Below are positions 8,872 through 18,376 of a DNA stretch of 64,000 nucleotides, in pieces (the first letter of the stretch is position 1; every line of letters starts with the position of its first letter). Origin of the DNA: JAICWP01 sp035252015 (GTDB taxonomy: Bacteria; Acidobacteriota; Terriglobia; Terriglobales; Acidobacteriaceae); contig DATFDP010000044.1 in assembly GCA_035252015.1 (NCBI GenBank), positions 1-64,000 of the forward strand, read 5' to 3'. The position numbers and the translations under genes were made by a program. The notes below the pieces were generated by a model that saw only the letters and a list, made by a program, of their open reading frames with translations, searched no databases and was not told the origin of the DNA.

Positions 8872-9977
8872 AGATAGGCCTTGGCCTCTATCGCCACATG
8901 CTGACGCGCGATTACTATGACTTCGCTCGCCAGGCGGGCTGCACTCATCTTGTGGTTCACCTGGTTGACTACTTTAATCGAGGCTCAACCAACCCGCGGA
9001 ATAATCAGCCAACCGGCTCGAAATATGAACCCTGGGGAGTCGCCGGCGATCCGGAGCAGATTTGGACAACAGGCGAGCTGAAAAAGCTGCGCGCCGAAAT
9101 CGAAGAAGCTGGCCTGGTCCTGGCGGCTATTGAAAATCTCGATCCCGCGCACTGGCACGACATTCTGCTCGACGGCCCGCAGCGCCCGCAACAGGTCGAA
9201 AAAGTGAAGACCATGATTCGCCACCTGGGCGAGGCCGGCATTCCGGTTCTGGGCTACAACTTCAGCCTGGCAGGTGTTTGCGGGAGGGTAACGGCTCCCG
9301 CCGGGCGGGGGCACGCAATTACCCTGGGGATGGATGGTCCCGCAGAAGATGTGCCCATTCCCAAAGGAATGGTGTGGAACATGGTCTACGATCAGAAGGT
9401 GCCTGCGGGCACATTGCCCTCGATTTCACACGAGGAGCTCTGGCGCCGACTCCAGCGATTCCTCTCAGACGTGCTGCCTGTCGCTGAGGATTCTGGAGTG
9501 CGGCTCGCCGCACATCCTGACGATCCGCCCATGCCCACCATGCGGCGACAACCGCGCCTGGTATACCAGCCGCACATGTATCAACGTTTGCTTGACCTGG
9601 CACCCAGTCCCAGCAATGCGCTGGAGCTTTGCGTGGGAACGCTGGCTGAAATGACGGAAGGCAATATTTACGACGCGGTAAACCAGTACAGCAAGCAAGG
9701 CAAAATTGCCTACCTCCATCTTCGCAATGTGGCGGGAAAGGTGCCGCACTATCGCGAGACCTTCATTGATGAGGGCGATGTGGATATGCTGCGAATTCTC
9801 GCCATCCTGCACCACAATGGCTTTGACGGCGTGGTCATTCCCGATCACAGTCCGCAGATGACTTGTTCCGCTCCCTGGCACGCGGGAATGGCGCACACGC
9901 TGGGCTTCATGCTGGCGGCAAAATCGGCTCTGGAATCCGGCTTAATTGCCAAGACTGCGTTCCGGGGAGGCCCTTAA
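8868..9977 (+). CDS. uxuA: Mannonate dehydratase (UxuA-like)
   Basis: 369 aa TIM-barrel enzyme that dehydrates D-mannonate to 2-keto-3-deoxygluconate in hexuronate catabolism. Start MKIGLGLYRHML at the ATG overlapping the SDR stop (ATGA at 8868-8871); a longer in-frame extension to 8793 exists but runs inside the SDR gene. Family signatures: LHLRNVAG (about residue 278), DEGDVDM (about 298), and the VIPDHSPQM metal/substrate loop followed by AGMAHTLGFMLA. Neighbouring SDR and sugar MFS fit glucuronate/galacturonate use. This form is shorter and more divergent than enterobacterial UxuA, so activity on a related aldonate is possible. Confidence 0.8.
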   Translation: MKIGLGLYRHMLTRDYYDFARQAGCTHLVVHLVDYFNRGSTNPRNNQPTGSKYEPWGVAGDPEQIWTTGELKKLRAEIEEAGLVLAAIENLDPAHWHDILLDGPQRPQQVEKVKTMIRHLGEAGIPVLGYNFSLAGVCGRVTAPAGRGHAITLGMDGPAEDVPIPKGMVWNMVYDQKVPAGTLPSISHEELWRRLQRFLSDVLPVAEDSGVRLAAHPDDPPMPTMRRQPRLVYQPHMYQRLLDLAPSPSNALELCVGTLAEMTEGNIYDAVNQYSKQGKIAYLHLRNVAGKVPHYRETFIDEGDVDMLRILAILHHNGFDGVVIPDHSPQMTCSAPWHAGMAHTLGFMLAAKSALESGLIAKTAFRGGP

Positions 9978-9978
9978 C

Positions 9979-11355
9979 CTGAGCGCCGCATCCCAACCGC
10001 ATTCCCGCACGCCGCTGATCATCGCTGCCAGTGTCTCTACACTGGGCGGGCTGCTATTCGGCTACGACAACATCGTGATCAGCGGCGCCATCGGCTATCT
10101 CAGCCGTCTCTTTCATTTGAATGCGGCGGGCATCGGGTGGGCAGCCGGTTGCGCTCTTATCGGGTGCATTGTTGGTTGCGCCGGAGCAGGAACCGTAGCC
10201 GATTTCCTGGGGAAGAAGAAGGGGCTGGCGCTGTGCGCGCTGTGCTTTGCTCTCTCTTCCGTGGGCATGCTTTTTGCCGCCAATCTGAGCCAGTTCGTTA
10301 TCTGGAGGCTGATTGGCGGACTCGGCATCGGCGCCGCATCGGTTATTTCTCCCAACTACATTGCTGAAATCGCGCCCACGCGGGTGCGCGGCCGCTGCGT
10401 GACCCTTTACCAGCTTGGTATTGTGGTTGGAATTCTCGCCGCCGTCTTCGTCAACATGCTTATTCAACGCATGGGCGATGACGCCTGGAACATGTCCACC
10501 GGCTGGCGCTGGATGTTTTTCGCGGGCATCGTGCCGGCACTTCTGTTCGGACTGATGATTCTGCCTGCCGTGGAGAGCCCGCGCTGGCTGATGAAGATGG
10601 GCCGACGCGATCAGGGCGTAAGGGTACTGACAAGAATAAACGGCGCAGAGGAGGCGGCGAGCGAAGCTGCTGAGATAGAAAACTCGCTCGCCATCGAGGA
10701 AGGCCACTTCTCGGAACTATTTACGATCTTCCGCCGTCCCTTGCTGCTGGGCATCATGCTGGCCGGATTGCAGCAGATCAGTGGAATTACGCCGATATTT
10801 TCTTTCTTGCCGGAAATCTTTCGTGACGCAGGAACGGCGACCAGAGATGCGTTTTCCCAGTCTGTGCTGGTTAGCGTCATCAACCTTTTATTCACCTTCG
10901 TCGCTCTCGGTCTCGTTGACCGCGCTGGACGCAGAACTCTGATTCTGGCAGGCACCACTGTGCAGTTCGTCTCACTTGCATTGGTGGGCTGGTTTTATCA
11001 TGTGCACGGCAGCGGCCTGGCAGTGTTGGTGTTTGTGATGAGCTTTGTGGCGGGTCACGCTTTCGGCAATGGCGTGGCCTGCTGGGTCATCATTTCTGAA
11101 ATTTACCCGACCAAGGTGCGTGGGCGTGGCATGTCCATTGCTACAACCGCGCTGTGGTTGGTGGGATTCCTGGGGAATCAGTCGTTCCCCATCATGCAAA
11201 AGAACCTAGGTTCCGATGGCACGTTTTGGATCTTTGCCGTCGGCGCCCTATTGACCATTGTTCTTGTCGCTTGGCTCATCCCCGAAACTAAAGGCCGCTC
11301 GCTCGAAGAAATCACCCGATTCTGGACTAAAGAGAAAGCAATGATCGCCGGATAA
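9979..11355 (+). CDS. MFS sugar porter (hexose/pentose/uronate symporter)
   Basis: About 458 aa with twelve predicted helices. Sugar-porter signatures are present: GGLLFGYDNIVISGA in helix 1, AVESPRWL after helix 6, the RGR-type loop DRAGRRTL, and PETKGRSLEEI after helix 12, so it is a proton-sugar symporter of the inner membrane. Start choice is unusual. The frame opens with TTG at 9946 inside uxuA, but the best ribosome site, GGGGAGG (9964-9970), is 8 bases before a CTG at 9979, one base after the uxuA stop, so a CTG start is proposed. No ATG occurs before the first membrane helix. It probably imports the sugar degraded by the operon. Confidence 0.82.
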   Translation: MSAASQPHSRTPLIIAASVSTLGGLLFGYDNIVISGAIGYLSRLFHLNAAGIGWAAGCALIGCIVGCAGAGTVADFLGKKKGLALCALCFALSSVGMLFAANLSQFVIWRLIGGLGIGAASVISPNYIAEIAPTRVRGRCVTLYQLGIVVGILAAVFVNMLIQRMGDDAWNMSTGWRWMFFAGIVPALLFGLMILPAVESPRWLMKMGRRDQGVRVLTRINGAEEAASEAAEIENSLAIEEGHFSELFTIFRRPLLLGIMLAGLQQISGITPIFSFLPEIFRDAGTATRDAFSQSVLVSVINLLFTFVALGLVDRAGRRTLILAGTTVQFVSLALVGWFYHVHGSGLAVLVFVMSFVAGHAFGNGVACWVIISEIYPTKVRGRGMSIATTALWLVGFLGNQSFPIMQKNLGSDGTFWIFAVGALLTIVLVAWLIPETKGRSLEEITRFWTKEKAMIAG

Positions 11356-11384
11356 CCAACCCATCCGTACTAGAGGAGGGCACA

Positions 11385-12701
11385 ATGGAGGAAAGAAGCC
11401 CGTTAGAAGCAAATACTCCTGCATCGCCCCGTCTTACCCGCCGCAGGCTATTAAAGTCAGCTGCCGCGCTGGCAGCGGCAACGCTTGTACCTTCCTCCCT
11501 TACCCGCCTCGCAACTGCCATCCAAGCCCCCGGCCCAACCAAGCCAGATTTCTCCAAGTCCAATCCATTCCTGAAAAATCCACGCTGGTACGGCTTTAAC
11601 CTTCTGGAGTATTTCTCTACCGATGCGGACTGGATGAAGTACTTCCCTTACAAGAATGACGGCATGTTCCTGGAAGACGACTTCCGCTGGATCCGCGACT
11701 GGGGCTTCAATTGGGTGCGGCTGCCCATGGACTACCGCTTCTGGACGTCTTCCGACCTGTTCACGATTACCGAGAAAAAAGTGGAACCGATTGATCGAGC
11801 TATCCGTCTTGGTGAGAAGTTCGGTGTTCACGTGAATCTCTGTCTTCACCGCGCCCCGGGCTTGTGCATTCTGGATACGATGGATGAAAAGCTGACCGGC
11901 ATTCACGTCACTAAGGAGAAGACAGATGTCTTCACCGATTTACACACCTTTGATGCTTTTGTTCACCAGTGGACTTACTTCGCAGACCGCTACAAGGGCA
12001 TTTCCAGCAAACACCTGAGTTTCAATTTAGTGAACGAGCCGATTGTATTGCCAAATGCAGCCGAGTTGGCGGAAATGCGGCGGCACGGCCCTGTTACGGC
12101 AGCTGACTTGTTCAGCCCGGAGCGCATGAGGCGTCACGAGAAGGATTACGTCCGGTTGGCTAAGGCCTCCCATGAGGCAATTCATCAGCATGACCCGCAG
12201 CGCCTGGTGATCAGTGATGGCTATGCGGGAGGGGGTTGGGCCGTGCCGGAGCTTGCAGGTACGGGTATGCTGCAAAGCTGCCATACCTATACGCCGATGC
12301 AGCTCACACATCATAAGTGCGAGTGGGCGCGAGGCATGCTGAGCGGATCAGAGGCGGCGCCTACGTGGCCCTTGAAGGACGAAAAGGGCAAAGTCGTATG
12401 TGACCGTCAGACGCTCACCAATCTATTCACACCATGGGGCACTCTCTCGGCAAAAGGCGTTCCCATACACTTCGGGGAGATGGGCTGCTACAAGCACACG
12501 CCACCGGAGGTTGTGCTGGCGTGGTTCCGCGACACACTGGACGTGATTGGCGCGCTGAATTCTGGCTGGGCATTGTGGAATTTTCGCGGACCATTCGGTG
12601 TGCTCGACACGGAGCGGCCGGGCACGAAGTTCGAAGAGTGGAGAGGACATAAGCTCGATCGCCCGCTGCTCACCTTGTTGCAACAGAAGATCGAGACTTA
12701 A
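11385..12701 (+). CDS. GH5 family glycoside hydrolase, exported
   Basis: 438 aa. A twin-arginine-like leader (LTRRRLLKSAAALAAAT, residues 17-33) precedes a TIM barrel. The catalytic acid is E218 in LVNEPI and the nucleophile E365 in HFGEMGC, the standard GH5 pair. GH5 enzymes cut beta-1,4 glucans, mannans, xyloglucan or beta-glucosylceramides; the subfamily is not resolvable by eye. An excellent ribosome site (GAGGAGGG) precedes the ATG. It lies 30 bases after the sugar porter on the same strand and may be the distal part of that operon, so extracellular or periplasmic depolymerisation is coupled to uptake. Confidence 0.85.
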   Translation: MEERSPLEANTPASPRLTRRRLLKSAAALAAATLVPSSLTRLATAIQAPGPTKPDFSKSNPFLKNPRWYGFNLLEYFSTDADWMKYFPYKNDGMFLEDDFRWIRDWGFNWVRLPMDYRFWTSSDLFTITEKKVEPIDRAIRLGEKFGVHVNLCLHRAPGLCILDTMDEKLTGIHVTKEKTDVFTDLHTFDAFVHQWTYFADRYKGISSKHLSFNLVNEPIVLPNAAELAEMRRHGPVTAADLFSPERMRRHEKDYVRLAKASHEAIHQHDPQRLVISDGYAGGGWAVPELAGTGMLQSCHTYTPMQLTHHKCEWARGMLSGSEAAPTWPLKDEKGKVVCDRQTLTNLFTPWGTLSAKGVPIHFGEMGCYKHTPPEVVLAWFRDTLDVIGALNSGWALWNFRGPFGVLDTERPGTKFEEWRGHKLDRPLLTLLQQKIET

Positions 12702-12749
12702 CTCCCCCTGTTCCGCTGCCACTACAGCCGCGGTGAAGGAGTCGTAGTC

Positions 12750-14324
12750 ATGAAAACAACGCTGTATTTCTGGGTTTGCATTCTGCTGCTCTCTGTTCTT
12801 GCATTCCCTCAGACGGCAAATCAGGTTGGGTTTCGAGCCTTACAAGTAGACGCAAGCAAGGTCATCGGCGAAATCCGCTCATTCCAAGGAGTGAACGGTC
12901 CGCCAACTCCAGTCATGGCCGGGCTTCCTACACTCATCCAGCAGTACAAGCAAGTCCGCATTGGCCAGGTGCGTACCCACGATTTCATGGGTCCCACCGA
13001 GATTGACTCCAAATTTGTTCTGGGCAATGGCGCGCTTACCTGGCTTATTCCTGACAACGCACAGCGCGCCGGTGTCGTGAAAAACGGTAATGCAAGCATC
13101 ATCTTTCCCAATTGGAGCGCCGATCCAGACCAGCCCGAAAACTACAACTTCGGCCCCACCGACAAAGTGATCGCGGCCATTCACGCCAGCGGGGCGGAAG
13201 TGTATTACCGCATTGGACGCAGTTGGGGAGCCAATATCAATCCGCCGGCGGATTTCGATAAGTTCGCAGCCATCGTCAGACACATTGCTATGCATTACAA
13301 CCAAGGCTGGGCCAACGGATTCCACTACGGAATTCGCTATTGGGAGTTCTGGAACGAACCGGAGGGTTTCTGGTCGGGCACTCCCCAGCAGTTTTACACA
13401 CTCTATGAGAAAACCACGCGGGCCTTGAAGTCCCTCGATCCTTCTTTAAAAGTGGGCGGCGACGCCAAAGCTTTTCCCTACGACGATGGGGGTTACCGCG
13501 AAGGGTTTATTGACTATTGCTCAGTCCATCACTTGCCGCTGGATTTTTATTCGTGGCACACCTACGCCAATGGTTCCGCCGACCCTTACGACGCTATTCG
13601 CTTGGGCAAGGAAATTCGCGAGATCCTCGACCACCATGGCTTTCCCCAGGCGGAGAACATTCTTTCCGAGTGGAATCTGACGGCGAACTTTACCGAGGAG
13701 AAAAAGGCTGAGCTAGAGAGCGTGCATAACGCCGCCTACATTGGCGCTGTGCTCAGCTACTTGCAAGACACACCCATTGACCACGCACATTTCTACCGTG
13801 GCGACGCCGCCTGGATGGGACTTTTTAACTTGAATGGCAAGTTCTTCAAAACCGCCTATGCATTTGCAGCCATGGGGAAGATGTTGGGCACTCCGCAGCG
13901 GCTTGCGGTTTCGGGAACTGACACCTTCGGCTTTGCCGCGCTGGCTGGCCGCTCCAGAGACGGTAATACAGTTCAGGTTCTTATCAGCAATTACGAGATT
14001 CCCAAGAATTACAAACCCGATCTGATGCCCATGCCCCCCGAGCTGCAGAAAGCAGCGCCCCCAATGCCCAACATGTCGAAGGTTAAATTCCTGCCGCTGC
14101 GTACAGGCATCGCCTACCACGACAACCGCGGCTACAATTTGACCCTCAGGAATCTGCCGTGGGGCAGCGCCCCGTACACAGTTAAGCGCTACCGTATCAG
14201 CAAGACAGAGAACTTCGACCTGGTGAAGACGACATCTGAAAAAGGAGGGACCTTGCACCTCTCCAATCCCCTGGCGCCCGACGCCTTGGAATTGATCGTT
14301 CTTCAAAAAAGCCGTGGTTTATAA
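12750..14324 (+). CDS. GH39 family glycoside hydrolase (beta-xylosidase type), secreted
   Basis: 524 aa with a Sec leader (hydrophobic residues 5-19). Acid/base E203 in WNEPEGF and nucleophile E307 in LSEWNL are the GH39 catalytic pair, and DFYSWHTYA precedes the nucleophile as usual. GH39 contains beta-xylosidases and alpha-L-iduronidases; xylosidase is favoured in a plant-polysaccharide context. The ribosome site GAAGGAG is 10 bases before ATG. It follows GH5 by 48 bases on the same strand. An imperfect 10-base inverted repeat (14331-14340 with 14373-14382) between this gene and the convergent receptor may act as a shared transcription end. Confidence 0.82.
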   Translation: MKTTLYFWVCILLLSVLAFPQTANQVGFRALQVDASKVIGEIRSFQGVNGPPTPVMAGLPTLIQQYKQVRIGQVRTHDFMGPTEIDSKFVLGNGALTWLIPDNAQRAGVVKNGNASIIFPNWSADPDQPENYNFGPTDKVIAAIHASGAEVYYRIGRSWGANINPPADFDKFAAIVRHIAMHYNQGWANGFHYGIRYWEFWNEPEGFWSGTPQQFYTLYEKTTRALKSLDPSLKVGGDAKAFPYDDGGYREGFIDYCSVHHLPLDFYSWHTYANGSADPYDAIRLGKEIREILDHHGFPQAENILSEWNLTANFTEEKKAELESVHNAAYIGAVLSYLQDTPIDHAHFYRGDAAWMGLFNLNGKFFKTAYAFAAMGKMLGTPQRLAVSGTDTFGFAALAGRSRDGNTVQVLISNYEIPKNYKPDLMPMPPELQKAAPPMPNMSKVKFLPLRTGIAYHDNRGYNLTLRNLPWGSAPYTVKRYRISKTENFDLVKTTSEKGGTLHLSNPLAPDALELIVLQKSRGL

Positions 14325-14384
14325 AAGCTCAGACCAAGCGTTCGCTCCCGTCCGGGTCATTGCAAAGCGCAGCGCGTGGTCTCC

Positions 14385-17300
14385 TTAGAACTGGAACTTA
14401 ATCGCGAAATTCATGTTACGAGGGCCGCCTTGGGAAACCACCGGATTGCCTGAGGCGACGTCGGGTGTCTTCGTGATTCCGAACAGACTGCCGCCCAGCA
14501 GCGTGTTGTTGGGAAGGTAGTAGAAGTTCGCCCGGTTCAGCACATTATAGACTTCCCAGCGAAATTCCATGTTCAGCCGTTCCGTGATCTTCGTGTTCTT
14601 GATGATGGTGGCATCCAATTGGCTCAGGCCAGGCCCGACCAGCTGATTTCTGCGCGAGTTCCCGACCGTTCCGGCACAGGGGATGTAGAAGGGCGAGAGA
14701 GGCAGCCCTCCCGACGTATCACCGCAGGGGTCAGGCTGGCCGGGAGCAGTATAAGTCTCCAACACGTACTGGTCCGGGTTGCGGGTGTTGTAGTGAACCG
14801 GAGTGCCGTCCCAGGCGGCGCGAATCGCATCGCCGCTGAATCCCTGCCCGGAAGGATCCGAGCCTCCGCCCGTCATTACCGAGAATGGGCGTCCACTGAT
14901 CGCGGTATAAATGGTACTGATCTGCCAGCCCTGACCCAGATACCGTCCCAGATGGGGAATGGCCGGGACAGAATAGACACCAGCGAGGTTGAAATTGAGA
15001 CGAACGTCACTGTCGCAAAGCCCCCAGGAATCTCTCACGTTAAGAGGATTGTTCAGCTGCGGGAAATCTCCCACCCCACCCCGGTTGACGGAGTTCTCGT
15101 CGAAGCACTTGCTCCAGGTCAAGTTGTACTGAGTATCCAAGCCGTGGAAATTGCGCTGGTTGTAGGTAGCCTGCAGGCTGTCGTACTGCGACTTACCCAG
15201 ATTCGTGGCCTGGATAATGTGACTTAAGTCTGGGAACTGGGCAGCATAGGGGCGGTCGCTGGGGTTGCCCGCACTCCCCAGCGGGCTGGCGTTGAGGTCG
15301 CGATAAATGACCAGGTCGCGTCCACGCTGGCCGGAATAGCCGATGGTCAGCACATTGTTGCGGGCGATCTCCTGCTGAATGCTCAGGCTGATGTTGTGCA
15401 ACCGGGGCGTACGATAGTTGGGATCAACACCAAAAGCATTGAAGGGTGGCGAACCGCCGGGGCTAGGACCAAAAATCGGTCCGTTCGTAAAGCAGACATA
15501 ATCGCCCGCCTGCGTCACCGGATTAACACAAGTAGCGGCCGGATCGTTTGGGTTCACACTGTTTGCCCCAGACAACGAGACCCCGAAGGATGAAAACGGG
15601 CCCAGGTCGGGCTGACTGAAAGACCCGGCACGCGCGTGAGAGATCGTATAGGGCGCGGCAAAGGCGGCGAAATTGGGCACGTCATAGGTCAAAGAGTAGC
15701 CGCCGCGGACGGCAGTTTTTCCCGTGCCGAACACGTCCCAGGCAAATCCGAGGTGAGGCCCGAAGTCGTGCAAGTCGCGGTTATAGAGGCGGTCAATACC
15801 CTGACCCAATTCCACCAACCCTACATTGGGAATGAAATTCGACCCGATGTTGTTCTGCTCGCCGATGGCGCCGTTGATATCCCAGCGCAGACCATAGCTG
15901 ATAGTTAGATTGGGCTTGATCTTGTAGTCATCCTGCGCGTAGAAGCCGACGGATTTCTGGAAGATATGACGGTGAGTGTCGCCGAAGTTGCGGTCGGCCA
16001 GATCCGCTTTACCCAGCAGCAGCTCCTCCACAGCATCTTGGACCGAGTTAGTTGAAATTCCGCCCGTATAGCCGATGAAATAGCCCATGGCGAGGCCAGT
16101 GCGCGCTCGATTGCGCAAGCTGTTGGTGTAAGCCTTCTGGTAGTTTCCACCCAATTTTATCGTGTGGTTACCTTTTACCCAGGTGAAGTGCTCGGACCAA
16201 TCCCAAGTCTGGTCGGGACGGGTGGTAATGGGATAACCCTGAACGCCGCCAATGTAGCCACCATACCCTAGGGGCGACATGTAAACGTAGGGCACGCCGA
16301 AGTCCGCCGGTGAAAGCGGGCCGGTGTCAACGCCAAGGCTCTTAGGATCAATCTTGTTGTTGACATCAATGATCTGGGCAAAGCGGGTAAAACCGAGCCG
16401 GCTCTCCAGAATCTTGTTGTTGCTCATGTTCCAAGTCCAGCTGACGCCAGCCATTTGGGCACGGCTGGGAGCAATGGAATTAAAAAGATCTGCCGGATGA
16501 TTGCCACCCGCCGGTAGACCCGCAAAGGGTGGAGCGCTCTGCAGGCTATCGCCGAAAATATAGCGGACCGAAACCGAGTGGTTTTGGTTGAACCTGTAGT
16601 CGAACTTGGTGCCAAAACCATTGGCATTCGCCGTGGTTGGGGTACGGGCTACGAATGTGCCCGTCGTCGACGTTGGGAAATAGCTTAAGAGCGTCTGCCC
16701 CACCGGGTTTACTGTCAGGCCGCTGGCAGCGATATTAGCAAGGGCTCCCTGAATGTCCGCCGGCGTGGGAACGGTCCTGCTGCTCACCGCCAAAGAGTTG
16801 TAACGCTGGCCTTCGTAATAAAGGAACAGGAAAGCCTTGTCTTTGATGATCGGTCCGCCGATCGTGCCGTTAAACTGGTTGTTATGCAAAGGGGTGCTGG
16901 CACACTCTCCGACCGAACCGCAATTATCGGTGTTGTGATTGGAGAAGTAGTTGTCGGCGTCGGCAAAATTGGTATGCCGCACCCAGGTTGCCGATCCGTG
17001 CCAGGTGTTCGTGCCGCTCTTCATGCCCAGAAGAATGGGCGCGCCACCCTTGACGCCAAATTCCGAAGAGGGCGTTTCCTGCACGGTTAATTCGGAAATT
17101 GCCTCCGGCGGGAACAGGGTTGCCGGAATGCCCACGACCCCGGTCTGGTTGATGGCTGAATCGCCGTAGTAACGGTCGTTGTTATACAAACCATCAATGA
17201 AATAGTTGTTGGAAGTAGTGCGTGCTCCGTTGATGCTGATGGCCAGGAAGCCGCCGCCTGGCGCGCGCTGCACCCCGGGCGTGATGGCCAGCAGGGAGTT

Positions 17301-17756
17301 GAAATCGCGGCCATTCAGTGGGACGCTCTCAATCTTCCGCTGGTCTACGTAGTTGTTGTTGTTCGGGGATAGGTCCACCAACGGCGCCTCGGCTTGCACC
17401 GTAACCGTTTCCTCGCGCGAGCCCACTTCCATCCTGAAGCTGGCACGCACCACGGCGTTTAACACCACCTGAACCCGCTGCCTCATGTTCTTGAACCCCG
17501 GCGCAGAAACGCTGACCGAGTAGACCCCGCTGGGCAAGTCAGTGATGCGATACGACCCTGTGCTGGTAGTTGTGGCGGTGCGAGTGAGGCCGGTCGCCGC
17601 GCTTTTGGCGGTCACGTTCACATTGGGCAGCACAGCACCCGATGAATCAGTGACGTCGCCCGTAATATCACCCGTTATCTTTTGAGCGACAAGGGGAACA
17701 GATGCCAGTAGCAGGGCCAACAGCAGTGACAGGTATGACCACCGAAAACGCCGCAT
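14385..17756 (-). CDS. TonB-dependent receptor, Oar-like
   Basis: 1123 aa outer-membrane receptor. The start is ATG 17756 (MRRFRWSYLS), which has a Sec leader ending near LVAQ and a GGAGG ribosome site 6 bases upstream; the frame extends to 17861 without support. Domains in order: leader, carboxypeptidase-regulatory-like fold (ITGDVTDSSGAVLPNVNV to YSVSVSAPGF), TonB plug (VPLNGRDFNSLLAITPG, YFIDGLYNNDRYYG), long beta-barrel ending in a terminal phenylalanine (AIKFQF), the usual outer-membrane insertion signal. It stands alone on the minus strand, convergent with GH39 and divergent from the sulfatase region. Substrate unknown; location between hemicellulases suggests a xylan or glucan oligosaccharide. 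Confidence 0.88.
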   Translation of the reverse strand: MRRFRWSYLSLLLALLLASVPLVAQKITGDITGDVTDSSGAVLPNVNVTAKSAATGLTRTATTTSTGSYRITDLPSGVYSVSVSAPGFKNMRQRVQVVLNAVVRASFRMEVGSREETVTVQAEAPLVDLSPNNNNYVDQRKIESVPLNGRDFNSLLAITPGVQRAPGGGFLAISINGARTTSNNYFIDGLYNNDRYYGDSAINQTGVVGIPATLFPPEAISELTVQETPSSEFGVKGGAPILLGMKSGTNTWHGSATWVRHTNFADADNYFSNHNTDNCGSVGECASTPLHNNQFNGTIGGPIIKDKAFLFLYYEGQRYNSLAVSSRTVPTPADIQGALANIAASGLTVNPVGQTLLSYFPTSTTGTFVARTPTTANANGFGTKFDYRFNQNHSVSVRYIFGDSLQSAPPFAGLPAGGNHPADLFNSIAPSRAQMAGVSWTWNMSNNKILESRLGFTRFAQIIDVNNKIDPKSLGVDTGPLSPADFGVPYVYMSPLGYGGYIGGVQGYPITTRPDQTWDWSEHFTWVKGNHTIKLGGNYQKAYTNSLRNRARTGLAMGYFIGYTGGISTNSVQDAVEELLLGKADLADRNFGDTHRHIFQKSVGFYAQDDYKIKPNLTISYGLRWDINGAIGEQNNIGSNFIPNVGLVELGQGIDRLYNRDLHDFGPHLGFAWDVFGTGKTAVRGGYSLTYDVPNFAAFAAPYTISHARAGSFSQPDLGPFSSFGVSLSGANSVNPNDPAATCVNPVTQAGDYVCFTNGPIFGPSPGGSPPFNAFGVDPNYRTPRLHNISLSIQQEIARNNVLTIGYSGQRGRDLVIYRDLNASPLGSAGNPSDRPYAAQFPDLSHIIQATNLGKSQYDSLQATYNQRNFHGLDTQYNLTWSKCFDENSVNRGGVGDFPQLNNPLNVRDSWGLCDSDVRLNFNLAGVYSVPAIPHLGRYLGQGWQISTIYTAISGRPFSVMTGGGSDPSGQGFSGDAIRAAWDGTPVHYNTRNPDQYVLETYTAPGQPDPCGDTSGGLPLSPFYIPCAGTVGNSRRNQLVGPGLSQLDATIIKNTKITERLNMEFRWEVYNVLNRANFYYLPNNTLLGGSLFGITKTPDVASGNPVVSQGGPRNMNFAIKFQF

Positions 17757-18008
17757 CGCGATCCTCCAGAGGAGAGAAAAAGAAATACACTTAGACAGCG
17801 CAACAGACAACTGATAGCGGCCAAGTGTAACCCCAAGCTGTTCGTTGTCAATAGCATTCAACGAAAACTAGACGTTGCGACATAACAGAAGTGGTGAGAT
17901 ATGTTTGAAATGAAGAGATACGCTTCGCCACATTCGGCGCTCTGAGAATGGGTCCCGGCTAAATTGTCCTTAAAATAATGGGCGCGATTTTCGCCGGGAG
18001 GTCAGCCG

Positions 18009-18325
18009 ATGCGATCAGTTTGGTTGGTCTTGTCCATCCTGTTTGTCTGCTCCCTGCTCTGTGAGGAATCCCCAAAGGCTATGATGGTCCGTTACCAATG
18101 CCCGGCCGCAGGCCCGAGGTTTGGAAAGTCGACCCGCCCCCCCAAGCCCGAAAGGTTGACGTAGTCAAGCTCAAGACACAAGCAGACGAACCGGCGAAGC
18201 TGGCGGCGGGAGTGCCGCCGGACATTGAGCAACTCAAGAAAGGGCTTATCTCAAAGGATGTGGAACACAATCTGAAGCGGCTTGAAAAGTTGTCGAAACA
18301 GCTCCGGCACGAATTGAATGAATAG
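18009..18325 (+). pseudogene. Small secreted charged protein, split by a frameshift
   Basis: Two frames together make one plausible gene. An ATG at 18009 with GGGAGG eight bases upstream opens a lipoprotein-like or Sec leader (MRSVWLVLSILFVCSLLCEE) but that frame ends in TAG near 18165 after low-quality sequence. From about 18060 another frame is open to 18325 and gives GYDGPLPMPGRRPEVWKVDP, then a lysine-rich stretch and a coiled-coil-like end (LKRLEKLSKQLRHELNE). A one-base shift around 18055-18080 would join leader and body. Alternatively only the 75-aa protein from ATG 18098 is made. Either a real mutation or a sequencing error; function unknown. Confidence 0.5.
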
Positions 18326-18376
18326 GGGGAGCTTCCCCTGTGGGGGAATCGCAGTTAGTATTAAGGGCTCTCTTCT

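Noticed and set aside
14331..14382. Bidirectional terminator between GH39 and the TonB receptor
   Set aside because: The arms pair at 9 of 10 positions but the loop exceeds 30 bases and no T-run follows; mentioned only in the GH39 entry.
17859..17877. CAACG-N9-CGTTG inverted repeat upstream of the second TonB receptor
   Set aside because: The arms are short and no CG-centred symmetry like the LacI-type sites is present; expected often in GC-rich DNA.
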